Below, piece by piece: positions 1-9,836 of a stretch of DNA of 32,575 nt (the stretch's first letter is position 1; the number at the start of each line of letters is the position of its first letter). A program made the translations under genes and the position numbers. The notes beneath the pieces were generated by a model. It searched no databases. It was not told the DNA's origin and saw only the letters and a list, made by a program, of their open reading frames with translations. Source of the DNA: an uncultured euryarchaeote (lineage in GTDB: Archaea > Thermoplasmatota > Poseidoniia > Poseidoniales > Poseidoniaceae); contig CALCOP010000144.1 of assembly GCA_937897365.1 (NCBI GenBank), positions 1 to 32,575 on the forward strand, in the 5' to 3' direction.

Positions 1-2
1 GA

Positions 3-506
<504 letters not shown>

Positions 507-520
507 GGTGCAGCCAGAAC

Positions 521-1129
521 ATGGCTCAAGACCCGATTCTCTATTCGTTTCGTCGGTGCCCGTATGCGATGCGAGCTCGAATGTCGATTATTCGTGTAAA
601 TTTTCTCGTAGAACTTCGAGAGGTCGTCTTACGAGACCGTCCCGCACACATGATGGAAGTATCACCGAAAGGAACTGTTCCGGTTTTGCTCCTTGATGAT
701 GGTACACTGATCGAGGAAAGTCTCGAAATTATGCAACACGTCCTGGGCTGGACTCTCTCTGAAGAAGAACAACATTGGATTACCAGAAATGATGATGAGT
801 TCAAGTATCATCTTGACCGCTACAAATACCCTAATCGATACCAAGATGTTGATGAAATTGAACAACGCAAAGCAGCCTCTTCCTATCTCAAAGATTTGGA
901 TGCCCGTCTCGCATCACAACCTCCAATCAGTGAGGCATTGAGTGATGCTCTTTTTCCATTTGTGCGACAATTTGCGAATCACGACCGAACTTGGTTCGAT
1001 GCACAAGTTTGGAGTCACGTTCTTTCATGGCTCAACGATAACCTTGAGAGTGAACCTTTCAAGAAGTGTATGGAGAAATACAAACAATGGAATCAAGGCG
1101 ACAAATGCGTATTTTTCCCGCAGGTTTGA
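521..1129 (+). CDS. Glutathione S-transferase-like protein (thioredoxin-fold N-terminal domain)
   Basis: MAQDPILYSFRRCPYAMRARMSI...SPKGTVPVLLLDDGTLIEESLEIMQHV is GST_N-like with a CPYAMRAR active-site region. GAGGTG (505-510) precedes the ATG at 521, which favours it over the GTG at 503. Confidence 0.82.
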   Translation: MAQDPILYSFRRCPYAMRARMSIIRVNFLVELREVVLRDRPAHMMEVSPKGTVPVLLLDDGTLIEESLEIMQHVLGWTLSEEEQHWITRNDDEFKYHLDRYKYPNRYQDVDEIEQRKAASSYLKDLDARLASQPPISEALSDALFPFVRQFANHDRTWFDAQVWSHVLSWLNDNLESEPFKKCMEKYKQWNQGDKCVFFPQV

Positions 1130-1149
1130 AACTTCTACCACGGAATAAA

Positions 1150-2061
1150 TCACTCACTTCGGCGAAGAATTGCGGCTATGAGTGTTACAATGATTCCACT
1201 GAGAGCGCCAGGTGCTGGAAGGTTTTTATTCACCGCCAATCCTTCTTCTTCCACCTCAATTTCCATTTCGGCCACATTCACTTTCACACTGTCCGAATAC
1301 GATTGCGAATCATCCGGCCATGTGAACAGTACTTCCACGACTACGTTGCATGCATTGGTAGTTTGACCCTCTGTAACTTCAACCGAAATTTCAGAAACAA
1401 GAGTGACGCCAATAGCCATAATTTGGTCTGCGATTTTAGGAGATTTTTCTGTAAAGGTGAGGAGAGGGCAGTTGCTTGATATCGTGACCCTTGAGGCTTG
1501 CTCATTGACATTTCCATAATTTGAAACACTCACTTCAAGCGTCGAACTTTGACCGGCTTGAATTGTATTTTCAGGTCCTTTCAAGTCAACGATGGGGTTG
1601 TGAATTAAAGGAATCTCGATATCAATGGTTGTAGAATCGCTATCACCTGGTACGCTTACGGGAAGCCCTTGGCGAGAAGTCACAGTACCAACGGCTTCAA
1701 ACTCTCCGGTTGAACCTGCGGTGTGTTCAAACGGGTTTACGTTACTGAGCATGACTATGATCTCTTGGCTTGAGCTTCCCTGAATTGTCGCACTCTGCGG
1801 ACCAGAGACTGTAGCATCAAACGGGGCAGTAAATTCGAACTCGATGGTGATGCTGATGAGATTTTCATTGACGATGAAAAGAGGTATATTCAGTCGCCCA
1901 TTGTTATCAACGGCAAGTACCTCAGTCTCTCCTTCAGCGTCTCCAGCCTCTATTGACCAGCGACTGTGAGTTGGGGAGTGGTCCGCAAGTGCTATTGGGG
2001 AACCGATTAAGACGAGTAACGTGACCACAATTACGTAGGCAGGAACTACTCTCATACACAT
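1150..2061 (-). CDS. Secreted/surface protein with signal peptide and C-terminal PGF-CTERM-like anchor
   Basis: N-terminal hydrophobic signal (VVPAYVIVVTLLVLIGSPIALADHS), beta-rich CARDB-like ectodomain, and a C-terminus LPAPGALSGIIVTLIAAILRRSE (Pro-Gly, hydrophobic helix, Arg cluster). Confidence 0.7.
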   Translation of the reverse strand: MCMRVVPAYVIVVTLLVLIGSPIALADHSPTHSRWSIEAGDAEGETEVLAVDNNGRLNIPLFIVNENLISITIEFEFTAPFDATVSGPQSATIQGSSSQEIIVMLSNVNPFEHTAGSTGEFEAVGTVTSRQGLPVSVPGDSDSTTIDIEIPLIHNPIVDLKGPENTIQAGQSSTLEVSVSNYGNVNEQASRVTISSNCPLLTFTEKSPKIADQIMAIGVTLVSEISVEVTEGQTTNACNVVVEVLFTWPDDSQSYSDSVKVNVAEMEIEVEEEGLAVNKNLPAPGALSGIIVTLIAAILRRSE

Positions 2062-2213
2062 ACCAGTCGGTCGCGATGTTTAGAAGCATCGGCGAATATT
2101 TCAAACAGAACAATCAGTGGGCGGCCTAATTGAGCAGTGATGGATGTAACCTTTGTGTGGCGGACTGTAAAATGACAAGTTAGTGAAATTTTTACTCGCG
2201 TGTAGCCGATTAG

Positions 2214-3638
2214 ATGATAGAGTACAGTTCGCTACAAACTATCGTGACCGAAGTTGGATCACTAATTTCGTATTATTGGCGTTTATTTACGAATATTGAT
2301 TTTTTGGCTGGACAACCTTTCGGCTTCTGGACGATGGTTTCCTTTTTTGCAATCTTAAGTGGGTTCGGACTACTTTTCCTCACCTTTTTGATTTACAGAG
2401 CAGACTCGAAGAATCCTAAAAATCGCTTTATTGCGATGATGCTCTTCACTGAATCAATTCGTTGCCTAACAGTTGCGATTTTCTGGGCTTACCCCTATGA
2501 ATTTGAACAGATACAATCCTTGTATTACATACGAGTGTTGTTCTATACGACTGGAATTATGTTATTTTTCCTATACCTCAGTGCTCCATTCTTCTATATC
2601 GAAAGCCGCTTTTCACAATGGGTTGTCAAATCATATAACTACCGTGCACAGATATGTATTCCTCTTCTTTCCTTTGTGTTACTTCTCATTGCCAGTATGT
2701 CAATGGGAGGATTCCATGATGCCTTAGGAGAGGTACTCTGGATTTACTGTGAAGGGCCTGGAGAAGGCATTGGGGGGGTTGCATCAGGTGACCCCCTCAC
2801 GTACGTTCCTTATTGTGATGAAAGCCTATCACCCCAATACCCTTTGATGTGGTCTACGAACCTGCTCGGACCATTGGCAACAATCATCTTCTTCATCCCA
2901 TTGATCGCTGCCATCATTACAACACTGATGATTACATTCACTACCAAAGAAGTTTTCAAATCTGGTTCGAAATCCCAAAAGAATGAAATTTGGGCAATTC
3001 GTTTAGGTTTTATTGGGAAAACAGTGTTTCAGTTCTTATCAATCATAGCTTTAGTCGCTTTCTTTTCATTACTTCCTGTAGCTTCTGGTCCCGAATTAAC
3101 ATGGTTTAACAACGACGTATACAGCTATGACAACATCCCTACTTGGGGCATACTCATCGGTATCATCATTCCACTTATTTCTATGAACCTCGTCTTGGCA
3201 GCATTGTTTGAAGGATTTGTGTTTTCGTATGCAGTAATGAAGCATGAAGTACTTGGTATTGATGAGAAACTGAGGAAGACATTCACAACTGCATTGTTTG
3301 CGGGTTTAGGTGCAGTTTTGTTCCTTTTCGCCACTGAATTGATGGAGAACGCAGCGGGAGTAGGGTGGCTTGGTGGTGTCATTATCGGTATCCCATTCAT
3401 CATTCTTCGAAAACCGATATTTGCTGCCTTCTCTAAAATTTCAATTTCAGTTTTGCCGGAAGCGCATACTACAACTGAGGAAGCTTATCTCGAATCTTTT
3501 TCCATCGCCATGGACGATGGAATTGTTACAGACGATGAGCGGAAAATGCTGAATATTCAAGCCAAAACATTGGGCTTAGACGAGTCGCGAATACTTCATC
3601 TTGAAACGTATTACTTGTCTCAAATGGAAGAGGAATGA
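2214..3638 (+). CDS. Multi-pass membrane protein with C-terminal TerB-like helical domain
   Basis: 474-aa ORF with many hydrophobic segments. The cytosolic C-terminus AMDDGIVTDDERKMLNIQAKTLGLDESRILHLETYYLS resembles TerB-type 'DG.i...E...l...a..lgl'. Confidence 0.75.
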   Translation: MIEYSSLQTIVTEVGSLISYYWRLFTNIDFLAGQPFGFWTMVSFFAILSGFGLLFLTFLIYRADSKNPKNRFIAMMLFTESIRCLTVAIFWAYPYEFEQIQSLYYIRVLFYTTGIMLFFLYLSAPFFYIESRFSQWVVKSYNYRAQICIPLLSFVLLLIASMSMGGFHDALGEVLWIYCEGPGEGIGGVASGDPLTYVPYCDESLSPQYPLMWSTNLLGPLATIIFFIPLIAAIITTLMITFTTKEVFKSGSKSQKNEIWAIRLGFIGKTVFQFLSIIALVAFFSLLPVASGPELTWFNNDVYSYDNIPTWGILIGIIIPLISMNLVLAALFEGFVFSYAVMKHEVLGIDEKLRKTFTTALFAGLGAVLFLFATELMENAAGVGWLGGVIIGIPFIILRKPIFAAFSKISISVLPEAHTTTEEAYLESFSIAMDDGIVTDDERKMLNIQAKTLGLDESRILHLETYYLSQMEEE

Positions 3639-3661
3639 CCCTTTCAAGCTGTGAAGATCAA

Positions 3662-4519
3662 TCATTCGGCCGATGGTGGGCCAAATCTTTGAGCCATTGC
3701 TCGAAGGAATGCAGATTCATCATCGATATATCCCATTGCAAGTCGGAATGCGATGTTTACACTTCGGTGTACAGACTTGAACGTGTGGTAGTTGTTTGCA
3801 TACCAGTTGTCTCGCTTCGCTACTTCCCAAACATTGAGGCCAGGGATATTATTTCCAGTTCCATCCCCGAAGTAGTTGTACTTCGTACAGGTCAATACTG
3901 GCTTTCCTTCAACCCACTTCATTTTTCCAGTGCGGTCAACATATTCCTTTTCATAGCACATTCCAGCGAGTTCACTCACAGACAAACTTTCGAGTCCGAA
4001 TTCTTGTAACATCCCTGGTAGAATCGCCACAGTACCGGTTGCGTCAGCTTCGGCATCGTGTGCTCCTTCAAGGTCAGTTCCGACCCAACGTTTGTGCGCA
4101 TCCACAAGTTTTCGACCTTCGGATTTATTCCAAATGACCATAGGATCAATGAATTGCTTCCCAGAAAGTATAGTCGGGTCTTCACCTATTCGAGCAAGTT
4201 CACGCTCTAATACAGTGAGATCAAAATCAACATTGTAACCAAGGACATAATCAGCAGCTTCTACATCATTTATGAACGACTCAAGCAGATCTAAACTGAG
4301 AGGAGGGTGGCCTGCAACGTCTGCCATCGAAAGATTATGCTCATCGTGCCATTCTGATTCCCATTTTATGGTAGGCATGCACTTGAAACTGTGTGATTCG
4401 GTTAAACCTCCACTACCGTCCCACCATCCCCAAGCAAGTTGGATGAGTTGATCGTTGTCTTCTAGCCCAGTCGTTTCTGTATCAAAAACGAGAATCTTTT
4501 CCCCTGAATCCGGTCCCAT
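3662..4519 (-). CDS. DEDDh 3'-5' exonuclease (DnaQ/ExoX-like)
   Basis: ExoI FDTETTGL, ExoII GYNVDFDLTVLE, ExoIII GAHDAEADATG. The C-terminal extension TGKMKWVEGKPVLTCTKYNYFG resembles the ExoX C-terminal region. Confidence 0.88.
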   Translation of the reverse strand: MGPDSGEKILVFDTETTGLEDNDQLIQLAWGWWDGSGGLTESHSFKCMPTIKWESEWHDEHNLSMADVAGHPPLSLDLLESFINDVEAADYVLGYNVDFDLTVLERELARIGEDPTILSGKQFIDPMVIWNKSEGRKLVDAHKRWVGTDLEGAHDAEADATGTVAILPGMLQEFGLESLSVSELAGMCYEKEYVDRTGKMKWVEGKPVLTCTKYNYFGDGTGNNIPGLNVWEVAKRDNWYANNYHTFKSVHRSVNIAFRLAMGYIDDESAFLRAMAQRFGPPSAE

Positions 4520-4569
4520 AGTATTTCACAAATGTAATCGTTTTACTCGTCCTTAATCAATGATGCGAT

Positions 4570-4587
4570 ACGGCTTTTCGAAGCCGT
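4570..4587. other. Perfect hairpin ACGGCTT-TTCG-AAGCCGT in divergent intergenic region
   Basis: 7-bp stem with TTCG tetraloop between the exonuclease gene (-) and the zinc-ribbon gene (+). Confidence 0.5.
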
Positions 4588-4663
4588 CACATAGTTTCTT
4601 GTATGGAATGAATGAATTGAATAAAAAACCAACATAAATAAACACAATCACAATGTTAATTTC

Positions 4664-4996
4664 ATGCGCCTTTGTCCTGCATGTTCTATCGCAGTCGAAG
4701 CATCCTGGGATATCTGTCCTAAATGCTCACAGGCGTTGAGCGCTCGGGCGATTGAACAGGCTGGAGGAGTGAAATCGAAGGACCCTAACTTTGCTACGAA
4801 TTTGGGATGGTACTACCACACCATTCCGTTCATCACTGCGATTACCGCTGCCATTGCAGGTGATGCTGCCGTGCAATCGAGTGGCGCACTGGTCAAAACG
4901 ATATTTCCACCCCTTTGCCTTGTTTTTGGAGGGTTTGTAGGATTGATAATTCTGAAAGAAATTTCTGAAATGGGACGCAACAAAGACTCTGATTAG
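4664..4996 (+). CDS. Small zinc-ribbon membrane protein
   Basis: CPAC...CPKC zinc ribbon at the N-terminus, followed by two hydrophobic segments; 110 aa. Confidence 0.7.
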   Translation: MRLCPACSIAVEASWDICPKCSQALSARAIEQAGGVKSKDPNFATNLGWYYHTIPFITAITAAIAGDAAVQSSGALVKTIFPPLCLVFGGFVGLIILKEISEMGRNKDSD

Positions 4997-5092
4997 TGCT
5001 GACGGGTTCTTCGCTAATAACGAACCTCTGCAAGACACACGACATTCACGCTTGAGTCGAGGAACAAGACTTCCACTGCGAGGAGGAAGGAA

Positions 5093-5593
5093 TTATTCTA
5101 TGCTCGCAGGCATCGATGAATGATGTAAGTTGATTCGCAACGCTCCGTTCGAATCAACGATATATCCAAATGAAAACTCAACTTTCACTTCTTCACCGCT
5201 TGGTGCAGTGAAAAAATAATTGCCCATGGATATTGCCGTATTTCCGTTGATGATGACATCCTCATTTTCAAACCGTACTTTTGTCCAACTCTTAATTGCA
5301 AATCCTTTGTCTTCTGAAAACTCGCTATTGCCTCCAACGAAATAGGAAAGTGCGCCTTCAAAAGTCGGTCGAAACTGCTTTTTTACAGCGAAGGTCGGTT
5401 TGAACAAAACCGGTCCAATGTCATAGGAATATAACGATTCAACGTGTGTTCGAGCTCTTTGGACGAAGTCTATTCCAGCATCATGTGCAGCGGCTATCTC
5501 TACGATTCCTTGTCCCCAAGCTTGTTGGGCTTTCTCAACATCCGCTCTTGTCAACATGGTGTCACCATCGTTGAGGGATGGTTCAATCGGCAC
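5093..5593 (-). CDS. SnoaL/NTF2-like (CaMKII association-domain-like) protein
   Basis: Sequence style AWGQGIVEIAAAH...LYSYDIGPVLFKPTFA...EGALSYFVGG..FSEDKGFAIKSW..V resembles that family. Start could be 5557 (MLTRADVEKAQQAW). Confidence 0.7.
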   Translation of the reverse strand: MPIEPSLNDGDTMLTRADVEKAQQAWGQGIVEIAAAHDAGIDFVQRARTHVESLYSYDIGPVLFKPTFAVKKQFRPTFEGALSYFVGGNSEFSEDKGFAIKSWTKVRFENEDVIINGNTAISMGNYFFTAPSGEEVKVEFSFGYIVDSNGALRINLHHSSMPASIE

Positions 5594-5635
5594 TTTATGA
5601 ACAAAAGGGTCCCGATTGAATGCTCAGGAAATTCC

Positions 5636-7417
5636 TCAATCGCAGCAACTTGGCTCGTCATCAACTTGAGCGCAGAAGCAGGTCACGCTTGGTACCATGT
5701 CTGCACGGGAGGAGCGCTCTTCGAATAAGGCGGTGACTTGAGCGAGTTCCTCAGGTGCATCGCCTCGGGCTTCAAGGCAGAGTTTGAGGCCCAAGAGACC
5801 CCACATGTTGTCCTTCCAGAGTTTGATGTCTTCACGGTAGACGGCTTCAGCTTCTTCGATTTCGCCTTGCTCAAAGAGCAGAGCACCGAGGATGTGACGA
5901 ACAGGTTGCATTTGGCCCCATGGTTCGTTGTAGGCAAGATTGAGTGAGAGGTCAACACCACGGCGGATGTGATCGAAGGCAGCAGTGAAGTCTGCAGCCT
6001 CTCCACGAGCCTTGGCTTGGAATTGCTTTCGGTATTCAATTTCACCTGCGAGAACAGCAGCATTAACCAAGAGGATACAAGGTCCTTCACTTGGATCTTG
6101 ATACATCAAATTGTTGTGCAACACACGGCCTGCGAGTGCAGGATTCTTGAGTGCTTCTTCAAACAGAACTTGTTCTGCTTCAGCCTCAGCGACCATTCCC
6201 TTTGATGCAAATGCAACACCACGAGCGTAGTGTTGTGTTGCTATGGTTGCAGGGAATACGTCTTTGTCCGAATACATAGGTTCAGCGATGATTTCATCCC
6301 ACTTTCCGAATCGAATCATGACGTGCCAAGGCATGGTGACGTAAGATTCAAGGAAAATAGCGCCCATTGGAATGATTCCGGCAAGCATGAATTGCACACC
6401 TGAATTCTCATCACCTGCAGGTAAGGTATCGACGGCTTTACGAGCATATTTGAGAGCAGTTTCGTATTGTCCCTCGAACATTGCACACCAAACGACGAAG
6501 TGGTGGTTGTGCATTCTGTAGAACTTGTAGAATTGCGATTCGTTACCTGTAATTTCGACATATCGGTCGTCAGCTTCGACAGCAGCGATGTTACAATCGA
6601 TTGCTTCTTTCCACTGTCCGACCCAAGCATCAATGTGGGAAGGCATGTGGACGAGGTGGCCTAATCCTGGCATGAGTGTGCGAAGCACATCAGCAGCAGG
6701 CAATGCTCTTTCTGGGAAAGGTGATAATTCGAGAGCGTGACAGTAGAGGTGGCAAAGTGCAGGGTGAACTTTCGCTTCTTCACTGCTTTCAAAAGCATCT
6801 TCCATAACTTTGACAAGCAACAATGTATTGTCGTCAGCGGGGGTTATTTCACCAGTTGTGGTGTTCTTATCCCAAAGTTGCCATGCTTTCAGATTCATGA
6901 GTGCTTCAACATAAACCGCTGTAACATCGAGATTACCGGCGTATTTTTCGTAAAGAGGCGCCATTGCCTCAGCAAATGCGACATTCAACTCAGGGCTGTT
7001 CCCCATGTTGAGGACAGACGGGTCAGCAGCGTCACGTGCTTCAGCGGAGTGCCGCTTTGAGAGTGCGTCGATGAGGTCTTTTTCAAGTTCAGTACAGCCT
7101 TCTTTGAGTGTTAATGCGGTCTGAATGTAGTCGTGACCAGATCCAAGTCCGGGACTCCAGTTGTAGTTTGAAGATACACAGTATGCGATTCCCCAGTATG
7201 CCATGGCGCAGGTCGGGTCGAGTTCAGCACATTGGCTGAAACAAGCGATTGCTTCTTCGTGGTTGTAGTTGAGCATGTGGCCAAAGGCTTTGACATACAT
7301 TTTTCGGGCATCTTCATTGGCGCAAGTAATGTTTGAGGCAAAAAAGTAATTCGACTCAACGCCGAAGTCATATTCAGTAGGTGCAAGGTTCATATTTGAC
7401 TCTGGAGGCTGTACCAT
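5636..7417 (-). CDS. Large TPR-repeat protein with HLVHMPSHI motif and Cys-rich C-terminus
   Basis: 593 aa with TPR-like repeats (AIACFSQCAELDPTCAMAYWGIAY), the conserved GLGHLVHMPSHIDAWVGQWKEAI motif and the C-terminus TCFCAQVDDEPSCCD. Confidence 0.82.
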   Translation of the reverse strand: MVQPPESNMNLAPTEYDFGVESNYFFASNITCANEDARKMYVKAFGHMLNYNHEEAIACFSQCAELDPTCAMAYWGIAYCVSSNYNWSPGLGSGHDYIQTALTLKEGCTELEKDLIDALSKRHSAEARDAADPSVLNMGNSPELNVAFAEAMAPLYEKYAGNLDVTAVYVEALMNLKAWQLWDKNTTTGEITPADDNTLLLVKVMEDAFESSEEAKVHPALCHLYCHALELSPFPERALPAADVLRTLMPGLGHLVHMPSHIDAWVGQWKEAIDCNIAAVEADDRYVEITGNESQFYKFYRMHNHHFVVWCAMFEGQYETALKYARKAVDTLPAGDENSGVQFMLAGIIPMGAIFLESYVTMPWHVMIRFGKWDEIIAEPMYSDKDVFPATIATQHYARGVAFASKGMVAEAEAEQVLFEEALKNPALAGRVLHNNLMYQDPSEGPCILLVNAAVLAGEIEYRKQFQAKARGEAADFTAAFDHIRRGVDLSLNLAYNEPWGQMQPVRHILGALLFEQGEIEEAEAVYREDIKLWKDNMWGLLGLKLCLEARGDAPEELAQVTALFEERSSRADMVPSVTCFCAQVDDEPSCCD

Positions 7418-7571
7418 TTAACTTCAACGGATTTACATTAAATAGGATGCATTTATTCAAATCTTTACCTTTTCAGTAAATTTGATTACAGAATCAAGTA
7501 TTTCCCCTCCCTCTTTCTTCGTGATGCAAAAAGGGATTCCCTTAGAAAGAAACGGCGAGGTGGGTTAACAC

Positions 7572-9788
7572 ATGTCGAGGAGGCTTTCTACACCACAAGA
7601 GCGCCTCCTTCGATGCTTAGGTAATTATTCCCAAACGTTAGAGAAGGCCTGGGATGTGACTCGTGAAATATCTCTACCAGGATTAAGTGAATCTCTTGGC
7701 GTTGTACGTTCCGCGTTAAATGCACCGTTGAACTCCTTGGAGGATGAGGGTTTGATTTTCAAACGAATGGCACATGTGATTGGTGGGGGTTCGCGTCGCA
7801 GAAATGTCTACCACCTCACCGAACAAGGGCGTCTTCTTCTTGATTCGTTGGGTGAAGATACATTGAAACCTCGAAAAAGCAATTCGAAAGGCCGTGTTTT
7901 CGGGGATATACCTCAAGCAACCAAAGTTTTCGGACGTTCCGCTTTGATCCAATCAGCGCTTGGATTGCTCACAGAGCATCATAATTTTATCTTGAGTGGT
8001 CTGCCGGGTATTGGTAAAACTACGGTTGGTGTCGCATTAGTCAATGAACTCGCTGCGGCGGGTAGAACCCTTCGCTGGGTAAGGGCGGATGAGTTTTCTG
8101 ACATTGAGTCTCTTTGCTCTGGGTTGGATTTCTCTGAAACTCTTCCATCAGATTTTGAAGCCATGAGCGAATACATCGCTCGTCATAGTGCAGATGAAAT
8201 TTTTGTTTTTGACGATGTTCATCTTATACCGCAACGCCACCTCTCGAGGTTCCATTTATTCTGTAAGCGGATGGAAGAATCTCATGGCCCAAAATTGATT
8301 TTTATTGGAAGAGAACCACTGATTTCCTTCGAACACGTCAATCGTCTCCCAATTCCTCCTCTTGAAATTACTGAGGCAGTAAAACTACTCGGGGAACTTC
8401 AGAGTGAAAAAGAACGGTTGCACATTGCTGAACGTCTTGGAGGTCACCCTTTAGCAATGCAATTGTATCAAAAAGAAACAATTTTGCCAGAGGCAAATGC
8501 CGATGTCCAAACATATGTTCAAGACGTTGTTTTGTCGACTTTAGATGATTCAACTCGAGCAGGTTTAGATCATCTCGTTTTGCTCCCCCGCCCGATTGAG
8601 GCCAGTAAAGCACACGATGACAAGGTTGTCGGGACACTCGATGATTCAGCCTTTTTACGATGGACTCCGGGGACCAGTAAAATGGAGTTGCAGCATTTAA
8701 TACGAAATGTTCGTCGCTCGACAATGACGAAACAAGAAAAACTGAAACTTCACAGTGAAGCTGTAACTCATTGGGAATCGTGCTCAACAACTCTTGAAGA
8801 TAGAATCATTCTTCTCTATCACAGAATCAGTGCTGAGTCTGACGACTTAGATATGCACTGCAATGCTGCTTTTGACGCACTTTCATTGCAGCATAGTCAC
8901 GTTCTTTCGGTACTTCTTGAACAAGCAATAGAAACATCTCACAACCCATCTCATCTCCATTATCTTGCAGCAAAAATCGCCATTGAAAGGGGTGAGCCAT
9001 CCCATGCACATACTCACCTTGAATCGATTGAAGACGCGGGTTCTTTCAATGAGATTGCAATGGGTCTCGCTTACATTGAGGGGCGAATTGATGACGCCAA
9101 ATCTGTCATGAAAAGTGGTTTAGAAATGGGTACTCAGAAGCAAAAGAATCAGCTGGCTATCGCAGCAGCATCCCGAATGTTAGATGACCGTAGAGGTCCC
9201 CACCTTGACAAAGATACAATTCGTGAAATCAAATTTTTCCTCAGTCATGTTGTCCTGCCTGAAGACTCTGGAGAACGAACTGCTACCGTCGTCGCACTTA
9301 CCATGGCTCAACACGCACTGGCACTAGCCCAAGCCGACTATCTCAAGGCGGAAACGTTCCGAGCCACTCTTGTTTCTATCGGAGGGGTCGATGATGCCTT
9401 AGTCTTGGGTCTCGAAGCCAGATCTGCACTCTCCATGGCTATACAGACCGGAAAAAACTTGTCTGAGGCAGTAAAAATCACCCGTAAAGCCATCGAACAG
9501 CAAACAAGTACAACCCACAGTGATTCGATTCGCTTGGCGCTTGTTGAAGCTTTGTTAGGGCATGATAATGTTCAAGCAAAGGCCGAATTTCATTTCGTAT
9601 CTCGGCCCGATGAATCTGTAAAGAGCATTCTTCATCATCGGCTTCACGCGCGTTGGTGGATGTGTACGTCTGAGCTGGAACCGAAGTTACGACAAATCGC
9701 CTTGAAGGAAGCGATTACGAAATATCGAGCAGCAGGTTGTCCTCGTACTGCGAACATGCTTGAATCACGCCTCCACTCTATACTGTAA
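7572..9788 (+). CDS. wHTH-STAND NTPase-type regulator (MalT/AfsR-like organisation)
   Basis: N-terminal winged helix (SLPGLSESLGVVRSALNAPLNSLEDEGLIFKR...YHLTEQGRLLL), Walker A GLPGIGKTT, Walker B IFVFDDVH, and a long helical-repeat C-terminal region. GAGGTG lies upstream of the ATG. Confidence 0.82.
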   Translation: MSRRLSTPQERLLRCLGNYSQTLEKAWDVTREISLPGLSESLGVVRSALNAPLNSLEDEGLIFKRMAHVIGGGSRRRNVYHLTEQGRLLLDSLGEDTLKPRKSNSKGRVFGDIPQATKVFGRSALIQSALGLLTEHHNFILSGLPGIGKTTVGVALVNELAAAGRTLRWVRADEFSDIESLCSGLDFSETLPSDFEAMSEYIARHSADEIFVFDDVHLIPQRHLSRFHLFCKRMEESHGPKLIFIGREPLISFEHVNRLPIPPLEITEAVKLLGELQSEKERLHIAERLGGHPLAMQLYQKETILPEANADVQTYVQDVVLSTLDDSTRAGLDHLVLLPRPIEASKAHDDKVVGTLDDSAFLRWTPGTSKMELQHLIRNVRRSTMTKQEKLKLHSEAVTHWESCSTTLEDRIILLYHRISAESDDLDMHCNAAFDALSLQHSHVLSVLLEQAIETSHNPSHLHYLAAKIAIERGEPSHAHTHLESIEDAGSFNEIAMGLAYIEGRIDDAKSVMKSGLEMGTQKQKNQLAIAAASRMLDDRRGPHLDKDTIREIKFFLSHVVLPEDSGERTATVVALTMAQHALALAQADYLKAETFRATLVSIGGVDDALVLGLEARSALSMAIQTGKNLSEAVKITRKAIEQQTSTTHSDSIRLALVEALLGHDNVQAKAEFHFVSRPDESVKSILHHRLHARWWMCTSELEPKLRQIALKEAITKYRAAGCPRTANMLESRLHSIL

Positions 9789-9836
9789 TCGTTTTCGAGG
9801 CTAATAAGTACGGCTTTTTGTTGTCGAGAGACTGTC

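Noticed and set aside
1066-1479. + strand ORF spanning the GST end and the antisense of the secreted protein
   Set aside because: Overlaps two better-supported genes on both sides; no recognisable domain.
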